The notes below the pieces were generated by a model. That model saw only the letters and a list, made by a program, of their open reading frames with translations. It ran no database searches and was not told the origin of the DNA. This document shows, one piece after another, positions 1 to 5,875 of a stretch of DNA of 10,803 nt. A program made the position numbers and the translations under genes. How positions within the stretch are numbered: position 1 is the stretch's first letter; every line of letters begins with the position of its first letter. The DNA lies in assembly GCA_002325785.1 (NCBI GenBank), contig DCSU01000164.1:1-10803 (forward strand). The letters are read 5' to 3'. The DNA comes from Bacteroidales bacterium UBA1458. GTDB lineage: Bacteria > Bacteroidota > Bacteroidia > Bacteroidales > VadinHA17.

Positions 1-14
1 TCGATTGTCGATTT
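1..14. repeat. Two 7-bp tandem units (TCGATTN)
   Basis: Two heptamers, TCGATTG and TCGATTT, lie head to tail at the left window edge, so the array may continue outside. It sits downstream of argH and belongs to the same class of short-period intergenic arrays seen at 24-44, 52-91 and 9105-9254. Two copies alone would be weak evidence; the neighbouring arrays make it credible. Confidence 0.45.
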
Positions 15-23
15 AATCAAAAT

Positions 24-44
24 TCGCAAATCGCAAATCGCACA
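24..44. repeat. Three 7-bp tandem units (TCGCAAA)
   Basis: TCGCAAA occurs twice exactly and once as TCGCACA, with a strict 7-bp period. It lies between the argH-proximal GACTTT array and the window edge, outside any gene. No hairpin or coding potential is apparent. Confidence 0.75.
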
Positions 45-51
45 TCTTAGA

Positions 52-91
52 GACTTTAAGGACTTTACAGACTTTCGACTTTACAGACTTT
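52..91. repeat. GACTTT tandem array running into the argH 3' end
   Basis: GACTTT begins at 52, 61, 70, 77 and 86, giving spacings of 9, 9, 7 and 9 bp. Read on the minus strand, a 16-bp unit AAAGTCTGTAAAGTCN occurs twice in a row. The array spans the argH stop codon (65-67): the part from 68 upward is translated, and the part below is intergenic. A relative of this array, with GACTTT and GACCTT units, precedes the GNAT gene at 9200-9254. Confidence 0.85.
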
Positions 92-1411
92 CAACTTCAA
101 CTCCCCCGGTGAGTATCCTTGCGCGAACCCCTTCATCACCTCCTCAATCCTCATCTGTAAGTGTTTCCGCCCGATATTGCCAATACTGCCGGTGTGCGAG
201 TAATCAACAGTGTCGGGGAACCTGAAAGAACCCGACCCTGCCTTTCCTGCAACAGCCCGGTAGGCCTCCCTGAAGGGAACACCCTCGCGGACCATACGGT
301 TTGCCTCCTCAACGGAGAAGATGTCGTTGTATTTATTATCTGCCATGATATCCTTCCTGACCAGCAGTCCTGCCAGTGCATACTGCATCACCCGGGTCAG
401 TTCCATGATGCCTTCAAAGGCGTCAAAAATTATAGCCTTTAGCTCCTGGTAATCCCGGTTGTAGCCCGCAGGGAGATTGGTGGTCATCAGCGTCACCTCG
501 CCGGGGAGCGCCTGAAGCCTGTTGCAGCGGGCCCTGATAAGCTCAAACAGGTCAGGGTTCTTCTTCTGCGGCATTATTGACGATCCGGTTGTCAGGTCGT
601 CAGAGAGAGTGACAAACCCGTAACCCGGCGACATTAACAGGGTTACATCCGAGGAGAACCTTGCGAGCGTGTTCGCTGCCGAAGCGATTGCTCCGGTTAC
701 CTGTCGTTCAGTCCGCCCGCGACTCATCTGGGCATAGGGTGATGTTATTATCAGTCTCCGGAAGCCGAGCAGGGACGCTGTCAACTCGCGGTCGACCGGC
801 AATGAGGTGCCGTACCCCGCTGCAGTCCCGAGGGGTGAAGCATCAGCGAGGGCTGCTGCGCCGGCCAGATTCTGCAGGTCATCGCAAAGGCTTTCCGCAT
901 ATGAGGCAAACCATAACCCGAACGAGGTTACCATGGCTGCCTGCATGTGGGTGAAACCCGGCATGAGCACCGCCTCATGCTTCTCACTGAAATCCAAAAA
1001 TATGTCTGCAAGAGACTTCAGCTCATGAGCCAACCGGTACGATTGGTGTCTTATATAAAGGTGAATATCCGTCAGCACCTGGTCATTTCGTGACCGTCCG
1101 GTGTGAAGCTTCCCGGCCGTCTCTCCTGCCAGGTCATGAAGGCGAAGCTCAACCCAGGAGTGAATATCCTCGTACTCCTTCCCGATGGAGAAATCGCTCT
1201 GCGCCGTCTCTTCAAAGAGACTGTCCAGGCCGGCAAGAAGCTGATTCCTCTCGCCGGCTGTGATCAGTCCGCATTTCTCAAGCATGACGGTCTGTGCCAT
1301 TGACCCCACGATGTCATAAGGGGCCAGCCTCGCATCATAAAGCCTGTCGCGGTCACAGGTGAAGCTGATGATCGACTCACGCGTGGCGCTGCCTTTATCC
1401 CACAAGTGCAT
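65..1411 (-). CDS. argH: Argininosuccinate lyase
   Basis: ArgH splits argininosuccinate into arginine and fumarate, the last step of cytoplasmic arginine synthesis; the family forms homotetramers. Counting from the chosen start, the protein has 448 residues, normal for the family. Visible motifs are HTGRSRND (about 103-110), GFTHMQ carrying the conserved histidine (about 152-157), and the fumarase/lyase signature GSSIMPQKKNPD (about 276-287) with the serine of the mobile catalytic loop. I chose the start that gives MHLWDKG, which matches the usual N-terminus. An in-frame ATG 39 bases upstream at 1450 would lengthen the overlap with argG. The chosen start overlaps the argG 3' end by 17 bp, which suggests translational coupling in an argR-argG-argH unit. 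The last dozen or so residues (ELKLKVCKVESL) are low-complexity and are encoded largely by a repeat array, so the tail is probably not ancestral. No terminator is visible in the 64 bases beyond it. Confidence 0.96.
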   Translation of the reverse strand: MHLWDKGSATRESIISFTCDRDRLYDARLAPYDIVGSMAQTVMLEKCGLITAGERNQLLAGLDSLFEETAQSDFSIGKEYEDIHSWVELRLHDLAGETAGKLHTGRSRNDQVLTDIHLYIRHQSYRLAHELKSLADIFLDFSEKHEAVLMPGFTHMQAAMVTSFGLWFASYAESLCDDLQNLAGAAALADASPLGTAAGYGTSLPVDRELTASLLGFRRLIITSPYAQMSRGRTERQVTGAIASAANTLARFSSDVTLLMSPGYGFVTLSDDLTTGSSIMPQKKNPDLFELIRARCNRLQALPGEVTLMTTNLPAGYNRDYQELKAIIFDAFEGIMELTRVMQYALAGLLVRKDIMADNKYNDIFSVEEANRMVREGVPFREAYRAVAGKAGSGSFRFPDTVDYSHTGSIGNIGRKHLQMRIEEVMKGFAQGYSPGELKLKVCKVESL

Positions 1412-2648
1412 CAGCGTCAACTTTTTTCCTGGCAGCCTCCATAATGGCATGATGAGCCATTAGACGAATGGCATTAATCCGAATGAATCCAAGGCTGTCG
1501 GTCTGGTTGAATCCTCCTTCGATATCCATGCTTGACAACTCCTTATTATATAGTGAGGAGTGTGACTCACGACCTTCGATGATGACGTTACCCTTGTACA
1601 GGATCAAATGCACCACCCCGTCGATCACCTCCTGGCTCTTGTCCATTGCGGCCTTTAGGAACTCCATCTCGGGCGAGAACCAGAAGCCGTTATAGACGAG
1701 CTCGGCAAAGACCGGCGCCAGCATATTGCGGAGACGCATCACCTCGCGGTCCATTGCAATGCCCTCAATGTCCTTGTGAGCGGCATAGAGAATTGTAGCG
1801 CCGGGCGTCTCGTAAATGCCTCTGGATTTAATTCCTACAAACCGGTTCTCAACCATGTCAAGCAGACCGATGCCGTTTGCTCCTGCAATTTTATTCAGGT
1901 AAGTGAATAGCTCCAGGGGATCGCTGTAGCTTGAACCGTCATCCTTGTTAGTCACATTCACCGGAATGCCGTCTTTAAATGTGACAGATATATGTGTCTC
2001 TTTGTCAGGCGCATCCATTGGCATAACCATCTTTTGGAGAATTTCCTTCCCGGCGAAGTACAGCGGATCTTCAAGAATGCCTGCCTCATGGCTGATATGC
2101 ATCAGGTTGTCGTCCTCGCTGTATGGTTTGGAGATGGAAGCCTTGATGGGGATTCGGTGACCGGCGGCATACCTGATCATGTCAGACCGGCCCTGGAACT
2201 GCGAGAGGAACTCCGGGTCCTTCCAGGGAGATATGACCTTTATGTCAGGTTTGAGGGCATAATAGGTCAGTTCAAACCTTACCTGGTCATTTCCCTTTCC
2301 GGTGGCCCCGTGTGAGACATAATCGGCGCCGTACTCAATGGCGGCCTCTATCTGCTTTTTGGCAATTAGTGGACGCGCCAGCGCTGTGCCAAGTAGATAG
2401 CGGTCTTCATATACGGCATTGGCCTTCACGGCCTGGAAGATGTAATCGGTGACAAACTCCCTCTTCAGGTCCTCAATTATCACTGATGATGCGCCTATGG
2501 CAAGAGCCTTTTCACGGACTGCCTCAAAATCGTCGTTCTGGCCCACGTCCGCCACATAGGCTACGACCTCGTATCCTTTGTTGATGAGCCATTTGAGTAT
2601 CACGGAGGTGTCAAGCCCTCCGGAGTATGCAAGCATTACTTTTTTCAT
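1395..2648 (-). CDS. argG: Argininosuccinate synthase
   Basis: ArgG joins citrulline and aspartate using ATP, giving argininosuccinate, AMP and pyrophosphate, in the cytoplasm one step before ArgH. From the chosen start the protein has 417 residues. The ATP-binding PP-loop AYSGGLDTS lies at residues 7-15, and the second family signature GATGKGNDQVRF at 114-125. The start at 2648 (MKKVMLAYSGG) places the PP-loop where the family has it. An in-frame ATG at 2708 would add 20 residues with no family resemblance, and its codon overlaps an ARG-like palindrome, so it is unlikely. The gene follows argR after 95 bp and overlaps argH by 17 bp. Two ARG-like boxes in the gap to argR suggest that ArgR also acts directly on argG. 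Only the start codon is uncertain. Confidence 0.97.
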   Translation of the reverse strand: MKKVMLAYSGGLDTSVILKWLINKGYEVVAYVADVGQNDDFEAVREKALAIGASSVIIEDLKREFVTDYIFQAVKANAVYEDRYLLGTALARPLIAKKQIEAAIEYGADYVSHGATGKGNDQVRFELTYYALKPDIKVISPWKDPEFLSQFQGRSDMIRYAAGHRIPIKASISKPYSEDDNLMHISHEAGILEDPLYFAGKEILQKMVMPMDAPDKETHISVTFKDGIPVNVTNKDDGSSYSDPLELFTYLNKIAGANGIGLLDMVENRFVGIKSRGIYETPGATILYAAHKDIEGIAMDREVMRLRNMLAPVFAELVYNGFWFSPEMEFLKAAMDKSQEVIDGVVHLILYKGNVIIEGRESHSSLYNKELSSMDIEGGFNQTDSLGFIRINAIRLMAHHAIMEAARKKVDADALVG

Positions 2649-2693
2649 CGGTAGACTATTTATTTGAATTGGTCTGATGGAACCCGCATGTCT

Positions 2694-2721
2694 GGAATAT
2701 TTATTCATGAATACTTGTGCA
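2694..2721. promoter_or_regulatory. Two abutting ARG-like boxes upstream of argG
   Basis: Measured against the E. coli ARG-box core TGAAT-WWWW-ATTCA, positions 2694-2707 (GGAATATTTATTCA) match 9 of the 10 fixed bases. The adjacent 2708-2721 (TGAATACTTGTGCA) match 8 of 10, with one non-A/T base in the spacer. Their centres are 14 bp apart rather than the classical 21. They lie 46-73 bp upstream of the argG start, in the argR-argG gap. This is consistent with a separate ArgR-controlled promoter for argG, but no clear TAnnTTTG element was found here, so the role is inferred. Confidence 0.5.
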
Positions 2722-2743
2722 TATTCTACATGCTGGTTTCACA

Positions 2744-3214
2744 TCATTTTTTCGTTAATGTGTTTGACTGGAAAATTGTGCTGAGGCACTCTTCTATAGC
2801 CTCATTGCTTAGGTTATCACGCGGGATCAGCAGGATGGTGTCATCGCCGGCGACAGTCCCGGCAATCTCATACCGTCGCGCACGGTCAATCTTTATTGCC
2901 ACTGCAGATGCATAGCCCGGAGGGGTATTTATGAGCAACAATCCTTTTGCCCAGGTCATGCCAGTTATCGCCTCCGTCTCCGTCCCGGGCAGCAACTCAG
3001 ACGCTTTGTCTTCCTTGCCCGGCAGCATGTAGCGGTATCCGCCCCTGCCGTCGAAGCCCCTGCTGATCCCCATCTGCCTTAAATCGCGGGAGAGTGTCGC
3101 CTGCGTACACTTCATCCCTGCGCCCTCCATAAGCATAAGCAGATCCTCCTGCGAGGTGATCGCATTCTCCCTCACCAGCTTTTCAATCAGAATCAGTCGT
3201 GATGCTCTTGTCAT
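2744..3214 (-). CDS. argR: Arginine repressor
   Basis: ArgR is the arginine-sensing transcription factor; family members are hexamers that bind ARG boxes when arginine is present. The 156 residues match the usual length. The N-terminal winged helix-turn-helix spans about residues 1-65 and includes QATLSRDL (38-45). The C-terminal oligomerisation and arginine-binding domain carries TPPGYASAVA (about 97-106) and GTVAGDDTILLIPRD (119-133), whose paired aspartates bind arginine in characterised homologues. The ATG is followed at once by the family-typical N-terminus, and a strong ARG box begins 1 bp upstream of it. The gene leads the argG-argH block, so its product probably controls its own gene and those downstream. 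A paralogue with another role, such as AhrC-type activation, cannot be excluded. Confidence 0.96.
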   Translation of the reverse strand: MTRASRLILIEKLVRENAITSQEDLLMLMEGAGMKCTQATLSRDLRQMGISRGFDGRGGYRYMLPGKEDKASELLPGTETEAITGMTWAKGLLLINTPPGYASAVAIKIDRARRYEIAGTVAGDDTILLIPRDNLSNEAIEECLSTIFQSNTLTKK

Positions 3215-3232
3215 ATTGTATTTTTATTCATT
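3215..3232. promoter_or_regulatory. Proximal ARG box (ArgR operator) at argR
   Basis: On the minus strand this 18-mer is AATGAATAAAAATACAAT. It agrees with the E. coli consensus WNTGAATWWWWATTCANW at every position but one (an A in place of T in the right half). It directly abuts the argR start codon, so bound ArgR would cover the short leader and probably the transcription start. Confidence 0.8.
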
Positions 3233-3235
3233 ATA

Positions 3236-3253
3236 AGTGCAAATATATACATT
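3236..3253. promoter_or_regulatory. Distal ARG box (ArgR operator) at argR
   Basis: The plus-strand 18-mer AGTGCAAATATATACATT matches WNTGAATWWWWATTCANW with three mismatches. It is separated from the proximal box by exactly 3 bp, giving the 21-bp centre-to-centre spacing known for paired ARG boxes in enterobacteria. That spacing makes this weaker match more convincing than its score alone. Confidence 0.7.
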
Positions 3254-3267
3254 TTCTGATATGGCAA
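3240..3267 (-). promoter_or_regulatory. Probable argR promoter (Bacteroidota type)
   Basis: On the minus strand TATATTTG (3247-3240) fits the Bacteroidota -7 consensus TAnnTTTG exactly. A TTG (3267-3265) lies 17 bp further upstream as a possible -33 element, slightly closer than the usual 19-21 bp. The -7 element lies inside the distal ARG box, and the expected start of transcription falls near the proximal box, as expected for autorepression. Confidence 0.55.
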
Positions 3268-3291
3268 GTGCTTGGATGGTAAAAATTCTAT

Positions 3292-3331
3292 AAAAAAAGA
3301 GGGCGTCCCGGTTTTGACCCGTGGCACCCTC
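3292..3331 (-). terminator. Intrinsic terminator after the exported-protein pair
   Basis: Positions 3299-3331 form an imperfect stem: GAGGG pairs with CCCTC, then inner blocks of three pairs continue after single mismatches, closing on a loop of about five bases. On the minus strand the stem is followed by seven T residues (3298-3292). It begins 26 bases past the stop codon of the gene ending at 3358 and lies before the argR promoter, so it separates the two minus-strand transcription units. Confidence 0.8.
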
Positions 3332-3335
3332 AGTA

Positions 3336-3348
3336 AAAACCCGGTTTT
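3336..3348. other. 13-bp palindrome AAAACCCGGTTTT
   Basis: Perfect 6-bp arms flank one central C. The palindrome lies between the stop codon at 3358 and the terminator stem. CCCGGTTTT also occurs inside the terminator (3307-3315), making a short direct repeat. The palindrome may be a remnant or accessory hairpin of the terminator; no function is assigned. Confidence 0.4.
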
Positions 3349-3357
3349 AGTGCAATT

Positions 3358-4536
3358 TTATTTTACATCGTAGCTTTCAGGTAGTCCCAGGTTCTCCTTC
3401 AGTTTCCTGTTATGCTTCTGGGCATCCTTCGCTGCTTCGTCAACACTGTAGTAGTGGTGTGGATATTTCTTGTCCGCGCTCATAACGAATGCATAGCCAA
3501 AAACCCCTGAGACAATGCCAGCCGTAGCTACTCCAATCTCCCAGCCGGGAGGTGTTGTGCCGTCAGGATGAAGGAATGGTTTTTCAACCAGCATATCCAC
3601 CAGGACAGGGCCGCCAATCAGCAATGCGCCGAGGAACATCCCCAGTCCCACATTCATCTGTCTTGTCACAGACTTGTTTATGGCTGCATATTTATTGATC
3701 ACGTTCTGATTTTCGGCCAGGTTTGCCAGGCCGAGGTCGCCTATCTCTCTCACACCGCCCTGGATGATCTTGAAGTCGGAAACCTGTGAGGTGTTGGTTA
3801 CTGATGAGGAGTAACCGTAATACCCGTAATATCCTGGGAACAGGGTGCTCGCGCCCTGTGTTGTGCTAACTGAGTTGGTTGAGAATATCACGTCAATTTT
3901 CTGCGCCTGGTATGCCTCGCGTTCCTTTGATTTACTTTCCATTATCTTCTCTGCCACCTGCCCGTCGTTTTTCACAAGCACCGTTGTAGTCTGGCCCGGA
4001 TTGATGGTGATCAGTTCCCCGAAGATGCTCACCCCGTCCTTCATCACTTTCAGGTAATGATTACCTGCAGGTATGGAATTTACCACCTTCACGTCATCGC
4101 CCTGCTTGTTTTCGTCAAGATATAAAGAGGTCCCGGTAAATTCAGAGAAAATATTCAGTGTTCCGGTTCCTGTCATGGAAGAAGGTATACCCTGTGCCGC
4201 AGGCTGGTTGGTAGTTACAGCGGCAGGCTGGTTTGCAGTCGCTGCAACAGGCCGGGCTCCTTGTGCGGACGCATCTACCAGTACAGAGGTCACCTCGCCG
4301 GATGTTACGGTTACTATATTGCTGTAAACTTTTGCACCATCCCTGTTCAGAGCCTTCACGTAGTGAGTACCGGCAGCAAGGGTTATGGCCTGATAATCAG
4401 GATACTGAACTTCATCGACGTAAACCACAACCGGTTCTTCCGAGAATATCTTGAGAGTGCCTGTACTCTGGGCAGATGCAGCAGCAATGCCAAGCAGCAG
4501 GAAAATAGAAAGTGACGCAACAGTTTTCATATGCAT
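3358..4536 (-). CDS. Exported protein with two PEGA-like modules and two C-terminal membrane segments
   Basis: I recognise an architecture here, not a named protein. The 392 residues begin with a signal peptide (about 1-23, ending ASAQ). Two PEGA-like beta-sandwich modules follow: 25-87 starts GTLKIFSEEPVVVYVD, and 124-188 starts GTLNIFSEFTGTSLYLD. They are joined by a linker containing NQPAA twice (102-106, 110-114). Next come a charged segment (about 190-215), a GYYGYYGY tract (235-242), and two hydrophobic stretches (about 295-316 and 332-353), then a Lys-rich tail. PEGA domains are generally extracytoplasmic in envelope proteins; the exact role is unknown. The start is either 4536 or the second ATG at 4530. 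The upstream paralogue ends 14 bp before it, implying co-transcription, and the terminator at 3292-3331 closes the unit. Its first module is about 65% identical to that of the neighbour. The protein is probably anchored in the inner membrane by its C-terminus, but the topology is inferred. Confidence 0.8.
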   Translation of the reverse strand: MHMKTVASLSIFLLLGIAAASAQSTGTLKIFSEEPVVVYVDEVQYPDYQAITLAAGTHYVKALNRDGAKVYSNIVTVTSGEVTSVLVDASAQGARPVAATANQPAAVTTNQPAAQGIPSSMTGTGTLNIFSEFTGTSLYLDENKQGDDVKVVNSIPAGNHYLKVMKDGVSIFGELITINPGQTTTVLVKNDGQVAEKIMESKSKEREAYQAQKIDVIFSTNSVSTTQGASTLFPGYYGYYGYSSSVTNTSQVSDFKIIQGGVREIGDLGLANLAENQNVINKYAAINKSVTRQMNVGLGMFLGALLIGGPVLVDMLVEKPFLHPDGTTPPGWEIGVATAGIVSGVFGYAFVMSADKKYPHHYYSVDEAAKDAQKHNRKLKENLGLPESYDVK

Positions 4537-4550
4537 GTTTTTGAGTAAGT

Positions 4551-5600
4551 CTAATTAGAAAAGTAATTGTCCCTGAATGATTTATTATAGTCATAATCGT
4601 GCAGCCTGAGCTTACGGGCCATGGCCTCGGCACTTAGGGGACCGCTGGTATAGATTGTTGCAGCCAAAGGTGCTGTTGTATAACCCAATGCAAGTATTAT
4701 GTTGTTTCCGGTGCCAGGATCAGTCCAGTTATGAAATATCAGCGCTTTATTCCTTTTAAGTGCCTCGAGAATACGGCCGTCGTCCTCACTGTATCCGCTC
4801 AGGAAAATCCTTTCAGTTGTGTCAGGTTCCCCGTATAGTGTTGTCAGGTCATTGTACATTTTGTTGAATTCGGGGAACGGAACATCTTGTTTGCTCAGCT
4901 TGAGTTTGGAGTTCGCAATATAGAATGAAGGATAGCCGATAATGATCTGGAAAAGCTTCTGGTCGATGAATCTGCATTCTACTAAATATGCTGTTGATTC
5001 ATATGGTATTGCATATACATAATATCCCTGGTTTCTCTGCAGTTTGGACGTCTTCTGACTCATTATCCTGTCCACCTCACTGGCTTCCATCCCGAATGCC
5101 AGTCCGAAAGCACCTGCCATATCAGCCGGCAGGTTGCCGTTTACCTGCCCTATATCAATTGTCTGCTTCGGAATTGCTGGAGCTTCCGGCACGTTAGAGG
5201 CATTTTCGCCGGTCTGTCCCGTATTACTGCTTTTGCCGTTACCCGGGTCCGACGGAGGCTGACCGTATGTAACACCAGCCTGTGACACCGGAGCCTGCGA
5301 AGCCGGAGCCTGCGCGGCCGATACCTTCGTGGCAGGCCTCTCTATCAGTACAGACGTTACCTCGTTAGCCTTCACAGATATAATATTACCGTAAACCCGG
5401 GCTCCGTCACTATTAATCGCCTTGACATAGTGAGTTCCGGGAACCAGCTTTATATCGGCGTACTGAGGATGATGTACATCGTCTACATAAACAACGAGGG
5501 GCTCATCAGTGAATATTTTAAGCGTCCCGGCAGGAGGCTGACCTGTTATGTTCAGCACGGTGAGCGGGATCAATAACAGAAGCAATGTTAGGTGTTTCAT
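4551..5600 (-). CDS. Exported protein with one PEGA-like module and an FGM/YGEP-type C-terminal domain
   Basis: The 349-residue product has no named function that I recognise. A Leu-rich signal peptide covers about residues 1-20. A PEGA-like module at 25-86 starts GTLKIFTDEPLVVYVD. A low-complexity Ala/Gln/Pro/Ser/Gly linker (about 88-148) contains the near-repeat APASQAPVSQA. The C-terminal domain (about 163-318) carries GLAFGMEASEVDRIM (166-180), a beta-rich stretch, and DLTTLYGEPDTTER (251-264). This FGM...EV, then L..YGEP, pattern is common in small secreted bacterial proteins of unknown role. I chose the start at 5600 because it opens directly on the signal peptide. Frames continuing to 5735 add a Cys-rich, non-signal-like stretch. 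It is the first gene of a two-gene unit with the paralogue 14 bp downstream, and is divergent from carB. No transmembrane anchor is seen after the signal peptide, so a periplasmic or secreted product is likely. Confidence 0.8.
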   Translation of the reverse strand: MKHLTLLLLLIPLTVLNITGQPPAGTLKIFTDEPLVVYVDDVHHPQYADIKLVPGTHYVKAINSDGARVYGNIISVKANEVTSVLIERPATKVSAAQAPASQAPVSQAGVTYGQPPSDPGNGKSSNTGQTGENASNVPEAPAIPKQTIDIGQVNGNLPADMAGAFGLAFGMEASEVDRIMSQKTSKLQRNQGYYVYAIPYESTAYLVECRFIDQKLFQIIIGYPSFYIANSKLKLSKQDVPFPEFNKMYNDLTTLYGEPDTTERIFLSGYSEDDGRILEALKRNKALIFHNWTDPGTGNNIILALGYTTAPLAATIYTSGPLSAEAMARKLRLHDYDYNKSFRDNYFSN

Positions 5601-5875
5601 AGTTAAACCTGGTTCCATTGATTTTAAAAGGATAATATTCTGATTGGGGTTACATGAATCAATCCGGATACATAAACGGCAATACCTGTTCATTGTTACA
5701 TAATGTTTGACCAACGTTATTATTTTAAATGGCAATAATCAGGTTTCAGTGAAGCAGTCACCTTTATCCTTTTGGAATCGCCGGTCATTTGATACTTGCG
5801 TGACGCCTCCACCTGATCAGTATGCCCGGTACATTGCAGACTTTTTATTGTATTTTTACAACCCAAACGGGAACG
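5601..5875. other. Divergent intergenic region between the exported-protein pair and carB
   Basis: These 275 bases separate two oppositely directed genes and must hold both promoters. No exact TAnnTTTG element was found for either direction; TAATGTTTG at 5701 is off by one base in spacing. TTATCCTTTT occurs on the plus strand at 5764-5773 and, inverted, on the minus strand at 5635-5626, so each gene has one copy in its leader. A palindrome lies just before carB (5848-5861). The region is more A/T-rich than the genes and lacks the heptamer arrays found elsewhere. Confidence 0.6.
5848..5861. promoter_or_regulatory. ARG-box-like palindrome before carB
   Basis: TTGTA-TTTT-TACAA has perfect 5-bp arms around TTTT and ends 14 bp before the carB start at 5876. 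The 12 bases ATTGTATTTTTA (5847-5858) are identical to bases 3215-3226 of the argR proximal ARG box, so both arms resemble the TTGTA half of that operator. No second box was found at 21-bp spacing. ArgR control of carB is a plausible inference only. Confidence 0.35.

Noticed and set aside
1..64. Terminator for the argR-argG-argH unit
   Set aside because: Only a 6-bp inverted pair (CGATTT/AAATCG) with a 13-base gap and no T tract was seen, which is too weak; the real terminator may lie beyond the window.
5601..5735. N-terminal extension of the exported protein to an ATG at 5735
   Set aside because: The added 45 residues are Cys-rich and would bury the signal peptide; the ATG at 5600 opens directly on it.
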